From JBBUX01 sp037445775 (lineage in GTDB: Bacteria; Actinomycetota; Coriobacteriia; Anaerosomatales; PHET01): a DNA stretch of 16,123 nucleotides. The translations under genes were made by a program, and so were the position numbers. The notes below the pieces were generated by a model that saw nothing but the letters and a program-made list of their open reading frames with translations, was not told the DNA's origin and made no database searches. Below are positions 5,911 to 13,121 of this stretch, one piece after another (position 1 is the first letter of the stretch; each line of letters begins with the position of its first letter). The DNA is taken from NCBI GenBank assembly GCA_037445775.1, contig JBBIJX010000038.1:1-16123 (forward strand), in the 5' to 3' direction.

Positions 5911-6175
5911 AGAGACTCTCCCGTGTCCACGTGCGGTTCCCATCCTCGTCGACCGTACCCAGCGGCAGACCCTCTTCGAAGAACGCCATGAGCCTGGCGT
6001 GTGCTGCGGCGCGTCGTTGCTCCTTCTCTTCGCTCTCCCGCTCGGCAGCGATCATCTCATCGATCGCCCGCCGGATCAGCTCGGACTGAGACGTCCCCCG
6101 CTCCTTGGCGAGCCGAGCCAGCAGTTCCTCGCGTTCGGCGTCTATGACGATCTGCTTCCTGATCATGCGCGCCAT
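5834..6175 (-). CDS. Ribbon-helix-helix antitoxin (VapB/CopG-like)
   Basis: A 113-residue protein with an N-terminal ribbon-helix-helix: the strand RKQIVID (residues 5-11), the helix EREELLARLAKERG, then SQSELIRRAIDEMIAAE. The middle is a charged helix, and the segment with FFEEGLPLGT and RTWTRESLYEER resembles the toxin-wrapping tail of antitoxins paired with PIN toxins. The last ~22 residues overlap the toxin gene in another frame and look less natural (gly/arg-rich), so the antitoxin may have gained a readthrough tail. The ATG at 6175 follows GGGGTG by seven bases; the earlier start at 6241 is unlikely. It should neutralise the PIN toxin and, as RHH proteins do, repress the operon by binding the repeats at 6245-6263. 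Confidence 0.85.
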   Translation of the reverse strand: MARMIRKQIVIDAEREELLARLAKERGTSQSELIRRAIDEMIAAERESEEKEQRRAAAHARLMAFFEEGLPLGTVDEDGNRTWTRESLYEERGSTLGRERADLLGGSSGREEA

Positions 6176-6244
6176 GCTGACACCCCGGCCTTTCCGATAT
6201 CCGACCGCTCTCTGACTCGAGCGTGTCTGCCAGTCACACAAGAG

Positions 6245-6263
6245 TGTGTATAGGATGTGTATA
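6245..6263 (-). promoter_or_regulatory. Putative RHH operator upstream of antitoxin
   Basis: The 8-mer TGTGTATA occurs twice (6245-6252 and 6256-6263), 11 bp apart, one helical turn. On the minus strand the copies read TATACACA, and one could double as a -10 region; no convincing -35 is seen. Short repeats one turn apart are typical of ribbon-helix-helix operators, and the site lies 70 bases upstream of the antitoxin start. Confidence 0.5.
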
Positions 6264-6296
6264 CCACACCCTAGTCAGCGTCAGCCTTGGGAATCG

Positions 6297-9200
6297 TCAG
6301 TCCTCGTCGGTAGCCGCCATCGCCGGGTTCTTCGGCAACATCGCCCTGAGTACCCGTCCCTTGAGCGCCTCGAGCAGGTCGTAGACGACCGGAACGACGA
6401 CGAGCGTGAGGACGGTCGAGGTAGCGAGCCCGCCCACCACGACGATCGCGAGCGACTGCGACATGAGCGCGCCGGCCTTGAATCCGCTCGCCATGGGAAC
6501 GAGCGCCATGATCGTAGTGAGCGCCGTCATCAGAATGGGCCGCATGCGGTTCGCACCCGCGTCAAGGAGCGCCTCCCGCCGCTCGAAGCCCTCAGCGAGG
6601 CGCTGGTGCACGCGTTCGACGAACATGATCGCGTTGGTGGTCACGATGCCGATGAGCATGAGCACACCGATCATCGCGGGCATGTCGAGCGGGATGCCGG
6701 CTATGAAGAGGCCGAGCACACCGCCTATGACCGCGAGCGGCAGTGAGAACATGATCGCGAGCGGCGCGATAGCCTCGCCGAACGTGAGCACCATGACGAT
6801 ATAGACCGCGAACACCGCCACGATCATCGCGATGCCGAGCTGCCGGAAGCTGTCGCTCATCATCTGGGCTACGCCAGCGACGTCGACTTCAACGCCGGAC
6901 GGCAGGTCGAGCCCGTCGATCCGCTCCTCGGCCGCCTTGATGACTGAACTCGTGTCACGCTCCGTGATCGCGCCGGTGACCGACGCGTACTCGTTGGTGT
7001 CATAGGACCGGATCGAAACCGGTGTGCTGACCTGCCGCACGTCGGCAACGTCCGAGATCGCGATACGCTCGCCAAGCGGCGTCGTGAGCTTCTTCGCGCC
7101 GAGGTCGTCTGCCGTGCGGACCGCTGCGAGCTTGGTACGGTAGAGAATCTCGACGGTGTCCCCGTCAATCTTGGTGGTGCCCGCGCTCTGGTCGGCCACA
7201 TACCCTCGAACGGCGCCGGCGACCATCGCCGCATTGAGCCCGTGAGACGCGGCAGCGGCCTGATCGACGTCGACCGTGACCTGCGGTCGCTTCTCTGCGA
7301 GGTTGCTCGTCACGTTCTCAAGTCCGGGCACGCCCTCGAGCGCTTCGACGATGAGCGGCACGCTCGATTCGATCTGCTCCATCGGGCCCGTCACAACGAT
7401 GTCGAGCGCGTTCGCCGAGGCCCCTGACATGTCCACCTGCGAGACCACCACGCGCGCGCCGTCCGCAGTGAACGGCCTTCCGATGCGTCGCAGCTCCTCC
7501 ATAGTGGCGTCGAGGTCGCCGTCCGCCTCAAGCCGCGCGAAGACCCGCCCCTTGTTGCCGCTCGTCACGCCGCCCTTCTGCATGTTGAAGCCGGTCTCCT
7601 CGTCGACGGTCGCCGTGTAGAACTCGACGTCGTCGCGCGCGGCCAGACGCGCCTCCATGAGCCTGAGTACCGCGTCCACGTCCGTAGGGCTCTTCTCGGG
7701 CGGGAACTCGACCTCGACGTTGATGAACTTCTCGGTCGCAGGCGGCATGAAGCCGGTCCCTATCACGGGGATGAGCGCAAGCGAGCCGGCGAACAACAGC
7801 GTCGCGCTGATCACGACCACGCCGGGATGGTCGAGCGACCACGCGAGCAATCGCCGGTAGAAGACGCCGGTCCGGGTGGCCTGTTCGTCACGCTCCCGCA
7901 CCTTCGCGTTGAGCAGCCACCACTTCGCGAGCAGTGGCACGATGGTGAGCGACACCAGCAGCGAGGCCAGCAGCGCCACGGCCACGGTGAGGGCGAACGG
8001 CGTGAATATCTTGCCCACGATGCCGCTCACGAGCAGCATCGGGGCGAAGACGGCCACGGTGGTGAGCGTCGACGACGTGATGGCGCCGGCCACCTCGGAT
8101 GTCGCAGCCCGCACGAGATCGACCGTGCGCTCTGAGCCCCGCTGCAGGTGGTTGAAGATGTTCTCGATGACGACGATCGAGTCATCCACGACGCGGCCGA
8201 TCGCTACGGTGAGCCCACCGAGCGTCATGACGTTCATCGTGACGCCGGCGAAGCGCATGAACAGCAGAGCGAGCACGATCGAGAGCGGGATCGAGATGGC
8301 CGCGATCAGGGTAGAGCGGATGTTCCGCAGGAAGACGAGGATGACGATGAACGCGAAGAGCGCGCCGAGCAGGCCCTCCTGGACCATGTCAGAGATCGAG
8401 CGGTTGATGTTGATGGCCCCGTCGTAGGTGTAGGTTGCCGTGGCGCCACCCGGAAGCACAGGAAGCGCCTCTTCGACCGCCTCGCGTACCGCATTCGAGA
8501 CGTCGACGGTGTTGGCGTCCTGTGTCTTGACCACCTCGACGAGCACTGCAGGCTCGCCCTTGGCCCGGGAGAACACGCCGTCCGTCTGAGCTGTGTAGCG
8601 CACCTTGGCCACGTCGCCGAGGAGCACCGTCGAGATCTCAGGCTCACCGATATCGACGGCGCCCGCGGAGGGCGCGCGCATCGAACCGCCCGATGAGGAC
8701 TGCACCCGTGGCGCCGCCTGTGGCGCGCCAGCGTTCGCGGCCGCCGTCTGCGCCGCCTTGAGCTGCGCGGAGAGTGACGCGGCCGCGTCGTTCAGGGCTG
8801 CGATTGCACCGCTGAGCTGCGCGGAGCCCGCCTGAGCCTGCTGGTAGGCGGGCGTGTCGGTGGCGCCAGCGCTCTCGAGGTCGCGCATCGTCGACTGCAG
8901 CGACGAGAGCCCGATCTTCGCCTCGAGGGACTGTGCCTGGACCTCTTGGAGCGCAGCCGTAAGCCCGATCTGCATGCCGAGCGACCGGCCCATCCCGCCT
9001 ACACCGGCGCCGAGCTGTCCCACGGCGCCGCCCAGCTGCCCGACCGCACCGCCGAGCCGGCCCATGCCCTGGCCAAGCTGTCCCATACCCTGGCCGATCG
9101 CCGCAAAGGCCTCTCCCATCAGCTTGTTGCTGTCCGGGTAGACTGCGACCTGGAAATCGCGCAGTTCCTCGACGGATTCGAACGAGCCGCTAACGCGCAC

Positions 9201-9875
9201 CGGCTCCTCGGCCGAGCCCACGGCGACCTCGCCCACGGGGAACGACAGGTTGGCAGCGCGCAGCTGCTGGATGACGCCCTCGGCGGTAAGCCCTTCCCTC
9301 CTGAGCTTCTTCTCGTCGAAGACGATCTTGACCTTGTCGTCACGTTCGTCTGAGACGCTGACCTCGCCAACGCCGTCGACCGCCTCGATCGCGGGCACGA
9401 GTTCGTCGCGAACGGCCTCCTGGATCGCCTCGGGAGTGGCGGCGGAGGCCACGGCGAAGCGCAGGATGGGCGACGACCCCATACTCACGCGCTTGGTGGT
9501 GGGCTCGAGCGCCGTCTCGGGGAGCTCCACGGACTTAGCGGCCGCCAGCACGTCCGCCTCCGCCTTGTCCATGTCGGCCGAGTATCCGAACTCCGCCACG
9601 ATGACCGAGACGGAGTCGCTTGATACCGAGTTCGTGTGCTTGATCCCGTCGACACGCGAGATCGCCTGCTCGAAGGGCTCGCTGATCTTGTCGTGGACGT
9701 CGGCGGGCGCCGCGCCGGGATATGGCGTGATGACCGCGACGATGGGTATCGAGACGTCCGGCATCGTCTCGCGCTTGAGCTCGCTCGCCGAATACAGGCC
9801 GCCCACGACGACGAGCAGCGACGCGATGATGATGACAGCCGAGTTCTTGAGGCTGAATCGCGTGAGATGGTTCAC
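6297..9875 (-). CDS. RND efflux transporter, HAE1/AcrB-SwrC type
   Basis: An 1192-residue proton-driven exporter. The N-terminal membrane helix (AVIIIASLLVVVGG) is followed by the classic porter start (KRETMPDVSIPIVAV, PYPGAAPADV). Two porter loops alternate with membrane blocks of about twelve helices in total. The proton-relay pair is present as Asp564/Asp565 in VVDDSIVVIEN. Family members are about 1030-1070 residues; the excess is an insert at about residues 252-415 in the first porter domain. The insert starts with heptad-like glycine repeats (GQLGQGM, GRLGGAV types) and continues as an Ala/Gln-rich coiled coil. The GTG at 9875 has AGGAGGA seven bases upstream, overlapping the marR stop. 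No separate adaptor or outer-membrane gene is nearby, as for SwrC-type pumps; substrates probably are hydrophobic or amphiphilic compounds. Confidence 0.93.
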   Translation of the reverse strand: MNHLTRFSLKNSAVIIIASLLVVVGGLYSASELKRETMPDVSIPIVAVITPYPGAAPADVHDKISEPFEQAISRVDGIKHTNSVSSDSVSVIVAEFGYSADMDKAEADVLAAAKSVELPETALEPTTKRVSMGSSPILRFAVASAATPEAIQEAVRDELVPAIEAVDGVGEVSVSDERDDKVKIVFDEKKLRREGLTAEGVIQQLRAANLSFPVGEVAVGSAEEPVRVSGSFESVEELRDFQVAVYPDSNKLMGEAFAAIGQGMGQLGQGMGRLGGAVGQLGGAVGQLGAGVGGMGRSLGMQIGLTAALQEVQAQSLEAKIGLSSLQSTMRDLESAGATDTPAYQQAQAGSAQLSGAIAALNDAAASLSAQLKAAQTAAANAGAPQAAPRVQSSSGGSMRAPSAGAVDIGEPEISTVLLGDVAKVRYTAQTDGVFSRAKGEPAVLVEVVKTQDANTVDVSNAVREAVEEALPVLPGGATATYTYDGAININRSISDMVQEGLLGALFAFIVILVFLRNIRSTLIAAISIPLSIVLALLFMRFAGVTMNVMTLGGLTVAIGRVVDDSIVVIENIFNHLQRGSERTVDLVRAATSEVAGAITSSTLTTVAVFAPMLLVSGIVGKIFTPFALTVAVALLASLLVSLTIVPLLAKWWLLNAKVRERDEQATRTGVFYRRLLAWSLDHPGVVVISATLLFAGSLALIPVIGTGFMPPATEKFINVEVEFPPEKSPTDVDAVLRLMEARLAARDDVEFYTATVDEETGFNMQKGGVTSGNKGRVFARLEADGDLDATMEELRRIGRPFTADGARVVVSQVDMSGASANALDIVVTGPMEQIESSVPLIVEALEGVPGLENVTSNLAEKRPQVTVDVDQAAAASHGLNAAMVAGAVRGYVADQSAGTTKIDGDTVEILYRTKLAAVRTADDLGAKKLTTPLGERIAISDVADVRQVSTPVSIRSYDTNEYASVTGAITERDTSSVIKAAEERIDGLDLPSGVEVDVAGVAQMMSDSFRQLGIAMIVAVFAVYIVMVLTFGEAIAPLAIMFSLPLAVIGGVLGLFIAGIPLDMPAMIGVLMLIGIVTTNAIMFVERVHQRLAEGFERREALLDAGANRMRPILMTALTTIMALVPMASGFKAGALMSQSLAIVVVGGLATSTVLTLVVVPVVYDLLEALKGRVLRAMLPKNPAMAATDED

Positions 9876-9886
9876 TTGGTGTCCTC

Positions 9887-10408
9887 CTATGCGGTATCCG
9901 CGTCGGCGGTCATCGAGGCGCACATCGCGTCTAGGACGCGCACGAGCGCTTCGAGGTCTTCGGGAGCGAGCCGGGACGTGATGCGGCGCAGAAACGCGCG
10001 CCGGTAGACCTCCGCGTGGGCGAGGCGCTCTGCGCCAGTCGCCGTCATCGACACCATGACGACTCGGTTGTCCGCGTCGTCGTGGCGCCGCTCTATGAGC
10101 CCCTCGGACTCAAGCTGCTGAACAAGCATGGACGCCGCGGGGTTCTTGACGCCGAGCAGCTGCGCGACCTCGGAGACACGCAGTGGGCCCTCGCATGCAA
10201 TAGCCTTCAGCATCATGAAATGGTGCGTGGGAATGCCGGAGGCTTGCTGGAACTCCGCGTGGCGCGACGCCATGAGACGGCCGACGCGATGCATCATGCC
10301 GTCGATGTCGGCGAGCAGGGCCTCAACGGACGCACCGGTGCCTGCAGCGGGTTCGGGGCGGAGATCGCGTGGTTCGCCCGACCTTAGTTCAACAGTTGAA
10401 TCATTCAT
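9887..10408 (-). CDS. MarR family transcriptional regulator
   Basis: A 173-residue MarR protein. After a ~28-residue disordered start come the dimerisation helix, the winged helix-turn-helix (PLRVSEVAQLLGVKNPAASMLVQQLESEGLI) and a wing with the family's ERRHDDADNRVVMV pattern, where Asp and Arg are conserved. The C-terminal helices complete the dimer. It is the first gene of an operon with the RND exporter 11 bases downstream and is probably a drug- or metabolite-released repressor of it. The ATG at 10408 coincides with the predicted transcription start, so the mRNA is probably leaderless; no ribosome site is present. The palindrome at 10388-10400 falls within its first codons. Confidence 0.92.
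   Translation of the reverse strand: MNDSTVELRSGEPRDLRPEPAAGTGASVEALLADIDGMMHRVGRLMASRHAEFQQASGIPTHHFMMLKAIACEGPLRVSEVAQLLGVKNPAASMLVQQLESEGLIERRHDDADNRVVMVSMTATGAERLAHAEVYRRAFLRRITSRLAPEDLEALVRVLDAMCASMTADADTA
10388..10400. promoter_or_regulatory. Putative MarR operator palindrome
   Basis: A perfect palindrome TTCAAC-A-GTTGAA just downstream of the predicted marR start site. It is part of a larger imperfect 27-bp dyad (10393-10419) whose outer arms CAGTT/AACTG reach the -10 box. MarR proteins bind such 13-20 bp palindromes and would block transcription here; the binding itself is inference. Confidence 0.55.
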
Positions 10409-10415
10409 CGGATGA

Positions 10416-10444
10416 ACTGTATGCACCGCCACGTGCCTTGTCAA
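10416..10444 (-). promoter_or_regulatory. Sigma70-like promoter of the marR-RND operon
   Basis: Minus-strand -35 box TTGACA (perfect, 10439-10444) and -10 box TACAGT (10416-10421, four of six) are 17 bases apart. The start site falls at about 10409, directly at the marR ATG, predicting a leaderless transcript of the type common in actinobacteria. Confidence 0.7.
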
Positions 10445-10450
10445 CCGCGC

Positions 10451-10480
10451 TCGACAGCAAAGCGTTCGGGTACCTACTCT
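10451..10480 (+). promoter_or_regulatory. Weak candidate promoter of the B12-sensor/ABC operon
   Basis: A -35-like TCGACA (10451-10456, five of six) and a poor -10-like TACTCT (10475-10480) are 18 bases apart, with a start near 10487 and a 20-base leader carrying GAGGAG. The -10 is weak, so the promoter may need an activator or a different sigma factor. Confidence 0.3.
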
Positions 10481-10506
10481 GCGACATCTCATCCCGAGGA
10501 GCCCCT

Positions 10507-11178
10507 GTGAGCGAACCTTCCGCTGTCGCACTGCGCCGCGAGATTGAAGACCGCATCGCCGCCCGAGACCGTGCCGGCGCTGTAGCGGCCGTCCGCAGCG
10601 CGGTCGGCGACGGCCGCCTTGAGCTCGACGCGCTCTACACCGGCGTGCTCACGCCGCTGCTCGTCGACACCGGCGCCAGATGGCAGGCCGGCACGACGCG
10701 CGTCTGGGAGGAGCACTACACGACGTCTGTGGTGCGCACCATCATCGAAGCGCTCAGCGTCGAGGTCGCGCAGGCGGCCTCGCGCGTCGAGAGCCGCGGC
10801 AAGACCGCGCTCTTCGCATGCCCGAGCGGCGAGCAGCACGACTTGGGGCTCCGGATGCTTGCGGACCGCGCGGCGCTGCGCGGGTGGAACGCCCACTTCC
10901 TGGGGGCCGACACACCGGCAGCAGAGGTGATCGCCGCGACGAAGGCCCTTGACGCGGATCTGGTCGCGCTGTCTGCGGCGACCCACTACAACCTCGTGCT
11001 GCTGCGCTCGTTCGTCGACGAGGTCAAGGCCGGTCTGCCCGGTGTTCGCGTGGGCGTGGGAGGTCCCGCGTTTGCGTGCAACCACCAGTGGGAGCCCGAG
11101 GACCTGCTCACCCCCGACGAGCTCGGACTCGACGACGAGCCGTCGGGCTTCTGCCACCTCCAGGGACCGGGAGGGTAG
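10507..11178 (+). CDS. Stand-alone CarH/LitR-type cobalamin-binding sensor protein
   Basis: A 223-residue soluble protein with two domains. Residues about 1-95 form the four-helix cap of B12 proteins, carrying Trp59 and Glu69-His70 spaced exactly as the Wx9EH motif of CarH-type photoreceptors, where these residues cover the adenosyl group. Residues about 98-215 form the Rossmann B12-binding domain with ExHxxG (Glu109, His111, Gly114; His111 is the likely lower ligand) and a glycine pair in GVGGPAF. Corrinoid methyltransferase partners usually have DxHxxG and lack Wx9EH, so a sensory role is favoured. Unlike CarH/LitR it has no MerR DNA-binding domain; it may act through a partner, as AerR does on CrtJ. 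The GTG at 10507 follows GAGGAG by five bases. It is first in an operon with the ABC exporter and divergent from marR. Confidence 0.82.
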   Translation: MSEPSAVALRREIEDRIAARDRAGAVAAVRSAVGDGRLELDALYTGVLTPLLVDTGARWQAGTTRVWEEHYTTSVVRTIIEALSVEVAQAASRVESRGKTALFACPSGEQHDLGLRMLADRAALRGWNAHFLGADTPAAEVIAATKALDADLVALSAATHYNLVLLRSFVDEVKAGLPGVRVGVGGPAFACNHQWEPEDLLTPDELGLDDEPSGFCHLQGPGG

Positions 11179-11182
11179 CGCG

Positions 11183-12322
11183 GTGCTGTCACTGCGCATC
11201 GCGTGGCGCTTCCTGCGCTCGAGCCCCGTGCAGTCCGCTCTGATTATCGGCGGCATCGCGGTTGGCATCGCGGTGCAGGTCTTCGTGGGCTCGCTCATCA
11301 CGAGTCTGCAGGCGTCGCTCGTCGACCAGACCATCGGCTCGGCGCCGCAAGTCACGCTCCGCGACCCCGACGACGGCGACCCGGTGGTCTTCTCGGACCG
11401 CGTGAAGAGCGCCCTCGAGTCCGAACCGCAGATCCGCCGCGGGACCGTGGTCCCCGTACGGCTGGCGACGGGACTCTACACGAAGGGCAGCGACAGCGGA
11501 CCGCTCAACCTCATTGGCGGAGAACTCAAGGCCCTCGATGGCATTTACAGGCTCACCGACCGCACCGAAGCGGGCACCGCCTCGCTCCGAAGCGACGAGA
11601 TCATGGTGGGAACGGAGTTCGCGAAGAAGTTCGACCTCGCGCCCGGCGACTCTGTCGCGATCGCGCTGCAGGGCGGCGGAAGCGTGCCTCTCACGATCTC
11701 TGGCGTGTTCGACCTCGGTTCGGCGGCGTTCAACGAGCGCCAGGCGTTCGTCGACGGATCGGTCCCGCAGAGCGTGCTGGGCTGGTCGAGCTCGCAGTTC
11801 TCGTCGATCCAGATGCAGCTCGATGAACCGTTCTCGTCAGCCGAGGTCGCCTCGTCACTGCGTACGAAGCTTCCGGGCGTCGAGGTAAGCGAGTGGCAAG
11901 CCGAGAACGCTGACCTGCTCGTCGCATTGCAGAGCCAAGGCTCTTCGAGTTACATCATCCAGACGTTCGTGCTCGTCGCCATCGCGCTCGGGATCGCTTC
12001 CACGCTCGCCATCGCGGCGGTGCAGAAGACCCGTCAGATCGGCATCCTCAAAGCGATGGGCCTCTCCGACGCGCGCGCCGGCCGCATCTTCCTCCTGCAG
12101 GCGCTCATCCTGGGCGGCTCGGGCTCGGCGGCCGGTGTCGGCCTCGCGTACTTCCTCTTGTTCGGCTTCTCGTTTTCAGGAGCAACCTTCCAGATCGAGC
12201 CCCGCGTGCCGTTCGTATTGGGATCGGCCGCCATTGGCGTGCTCGTCGCGCTGGGCAGCTCGATCATCCCCACGCGCCGGACGAGCAAGCTCGACCCGAT
12301 CGAGGTGATCCAGGGTGGCTGA
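11183..12322 (+). CDS. ABC transporter permease, FtsX/MacB-LolC type
   Basis: A 379-residue permease with the four-helix MacB/FtsX topology: one N-terminal membrane helix (about residues 17-37), a ~220-residue extracytoplasmic domain (MacB-like core), and three C-terminal helices beginning at about residue 257. The stretch between the second and third helices contains KTRQIGILKAMGLSDARA, the conserved coupling segment, and the tail ends in PTRRTSKLDPIEVIQGG, also typical. Such transporters work mechanically on lipoproteins, peptides or drugs in the outer leaflet or beyond the membrane rather than by transport through a channel. The GTG at 11183 follows GGGAGGG by seven bases and starts four bases after the B12-protein stop; it overlaps the ATPase gene by 8 bp. 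Confidence 0.9.
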   Translation: MLSLRIAWRFLRSSPVQSALIIGGIAVGIAVQVFVGSLITSLQASLVDQTIGSAPQVTLRDPDDGDPVVFSDRVKSALESEPQIRRGTVVPVRLATGLYTKGSDSGPLNLIGGELKALDGIYRLTDRTEAGTASLRSDEIMVGTEFAKKFDLAPGDSVAIALQGGGSVPLTISGVFDLGSAAFNERQAFVDGSVPQSVLGWSSSQFSSIQMQLDEPFSSAEVASSLRTKLPGVEVSEWQAENADLLVALQSQGSSSYIIQTFVLVAIALGIASTLAIAAVQKTRQIGILKAMGLSDARAGRIFLLQALILGGSGSAAGVGLAYFLLFGFSFSGATFQIEPRVPFVLGSAAIGVLVALGSSIIPTRRTSKLDPIEVIQGG

Positions 12323-13013
12323 CCGCCTGCTCGTCGCCGAAGCGCTCGACAAGGTCTACGGCGAAGGCGCCGCCGCGACCCACGCGCTCCGAGGCGTGAG
12401 CTTCGAGGTCGAGGAAGGCGAGTTCGCCGCGATCATCGGCCAGTCGGGATCGGGCAAGTCGACGCTCCTGAACCTGCTGGGGCTGCTCGACACGCCCTCC
12501 GGCGGCGGCGTTCTGCACCGCGGCATCGACTCGCTGTCGCTCGACAAGAAGGGGCGGGCGCGCCTGCGCAACGAGCTCATCGGCTTCGTCTTCCAGTTCC
12601 ACTACCTGCTGCCCGAGTTCAGCGTATTCGAGAACGTCGCGATGCCCGCGCTCATCGCGGGCGAGATGGAGCCCAGCGCGATCCGCACGCGCGCGGTCGA
12701 GGCGCTCGCCCTGCTTGGGCTTGAAGGCCTCGAGGACAAGAACGCCAACCAGCTCTCGGGTGGGCAGAAGCAGCGCGTCGCCATCGCGCGGGCACTGATG
12801 AACCGCCCGGCGCTCGTGCTCGCCGACGAGCCCACCGGCAACCTCGACACGGTGAACACGAACCTCGTCTACGACCTCTTCCGAACGATCAGCATCGAGA
12901 CGGGCACCGCGTTCCTCATCGTGACGCACGACCGCAACGTCGCGCAGCGCACGGACCGCATCCTCGAGATCAGCGACGGCGAACTCGTGCAGGACGTGCG
13001 AACGAACGCCTGA
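12315..13013 (+). CDS. ABC transporter ATP-binding protein, LolD/MacB type
   Basis: A 232-residue ATPase with all motifs: Walker A GQSGSGKST (residues 42-50), Q-loop in FQFHYLLPEF, signature LSGGQKQR (from about 147), Walker B LVLADEPTGNLD with Asp171-Glu172, and the H-loop in THD. The QFHYLLPEF stretch after the Q-loop is characteristic of the LolD/MacB/FtsE branch, matching the permease it overlaps (GTG start inside the permease 3' end, stops 8 bp apart). A dimer of this protein would power a dimer of the permease. It is the last gene of the B12-sensor operon. The substrate is unknown. Confidence 0.93.
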   Translation: MADRLLVAEALDKVYGEGAAATHALRGVSFEVEEGEFAAIIGQSGSGKSTLLNLLGLLDTPSGGGVLHRGIDSLSLDKKGRARLRNELIGFVFQFHYLLPEFSVFENVAMPALIAGEMEPSAIRTRAVEALALLGLEGLEDKNANQLSGGQKQRVAIARALMNRPALVLADEPTGNLDTVNTNLVYDLFRTISIETGTAFLIVTHDRNVAQRTDRILEISDGELVQDVRTNA

Positions 13014-13090
13014 GGTGTGACCCCTACGCGCCCGGCGGCGCTCACGAACCGTGGCCAGCTTGACGCAGCGTCCGTCGGGTTAACGACCCC

Positions 13091-13121
13091 AAGAGGAGGT
13101 GGCAAGCCGCCTACTCCTCTT
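13091..13121. terminator. Hairpin between convergent genes
   Basis: A strong imperfect hairpin: outer arms AAGAGG/CCTCTT, inner arms AGGTGGC/GCCGCCT with one G-T pair, a 3-base bulge and a 2-base AA centre. It spans the stop codon of the DUF499 gene and lies about 80 bases past the ABC ATPase stop, so it may end transcription from both sides. There is no clear T-run, so rho-independent action is uncertain. Confidence 0.45.

Noticed and set aside
10369..10506. N-terminal extension of the B12-binding protein
   Set aside because: It would cross the marR start and promoter; the GTG at 10507 has a GAGGAG ribosome site at correct spacing and begins the conserved helical domain.
10949..11182. N-terminal extension of the ABC permease
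   Set aside because: Overlaps the B12-binding gene in another frame with Arg/Ser-rich sequence; the GTG at 11183 has a good ribosome site right before the first membrane helix.
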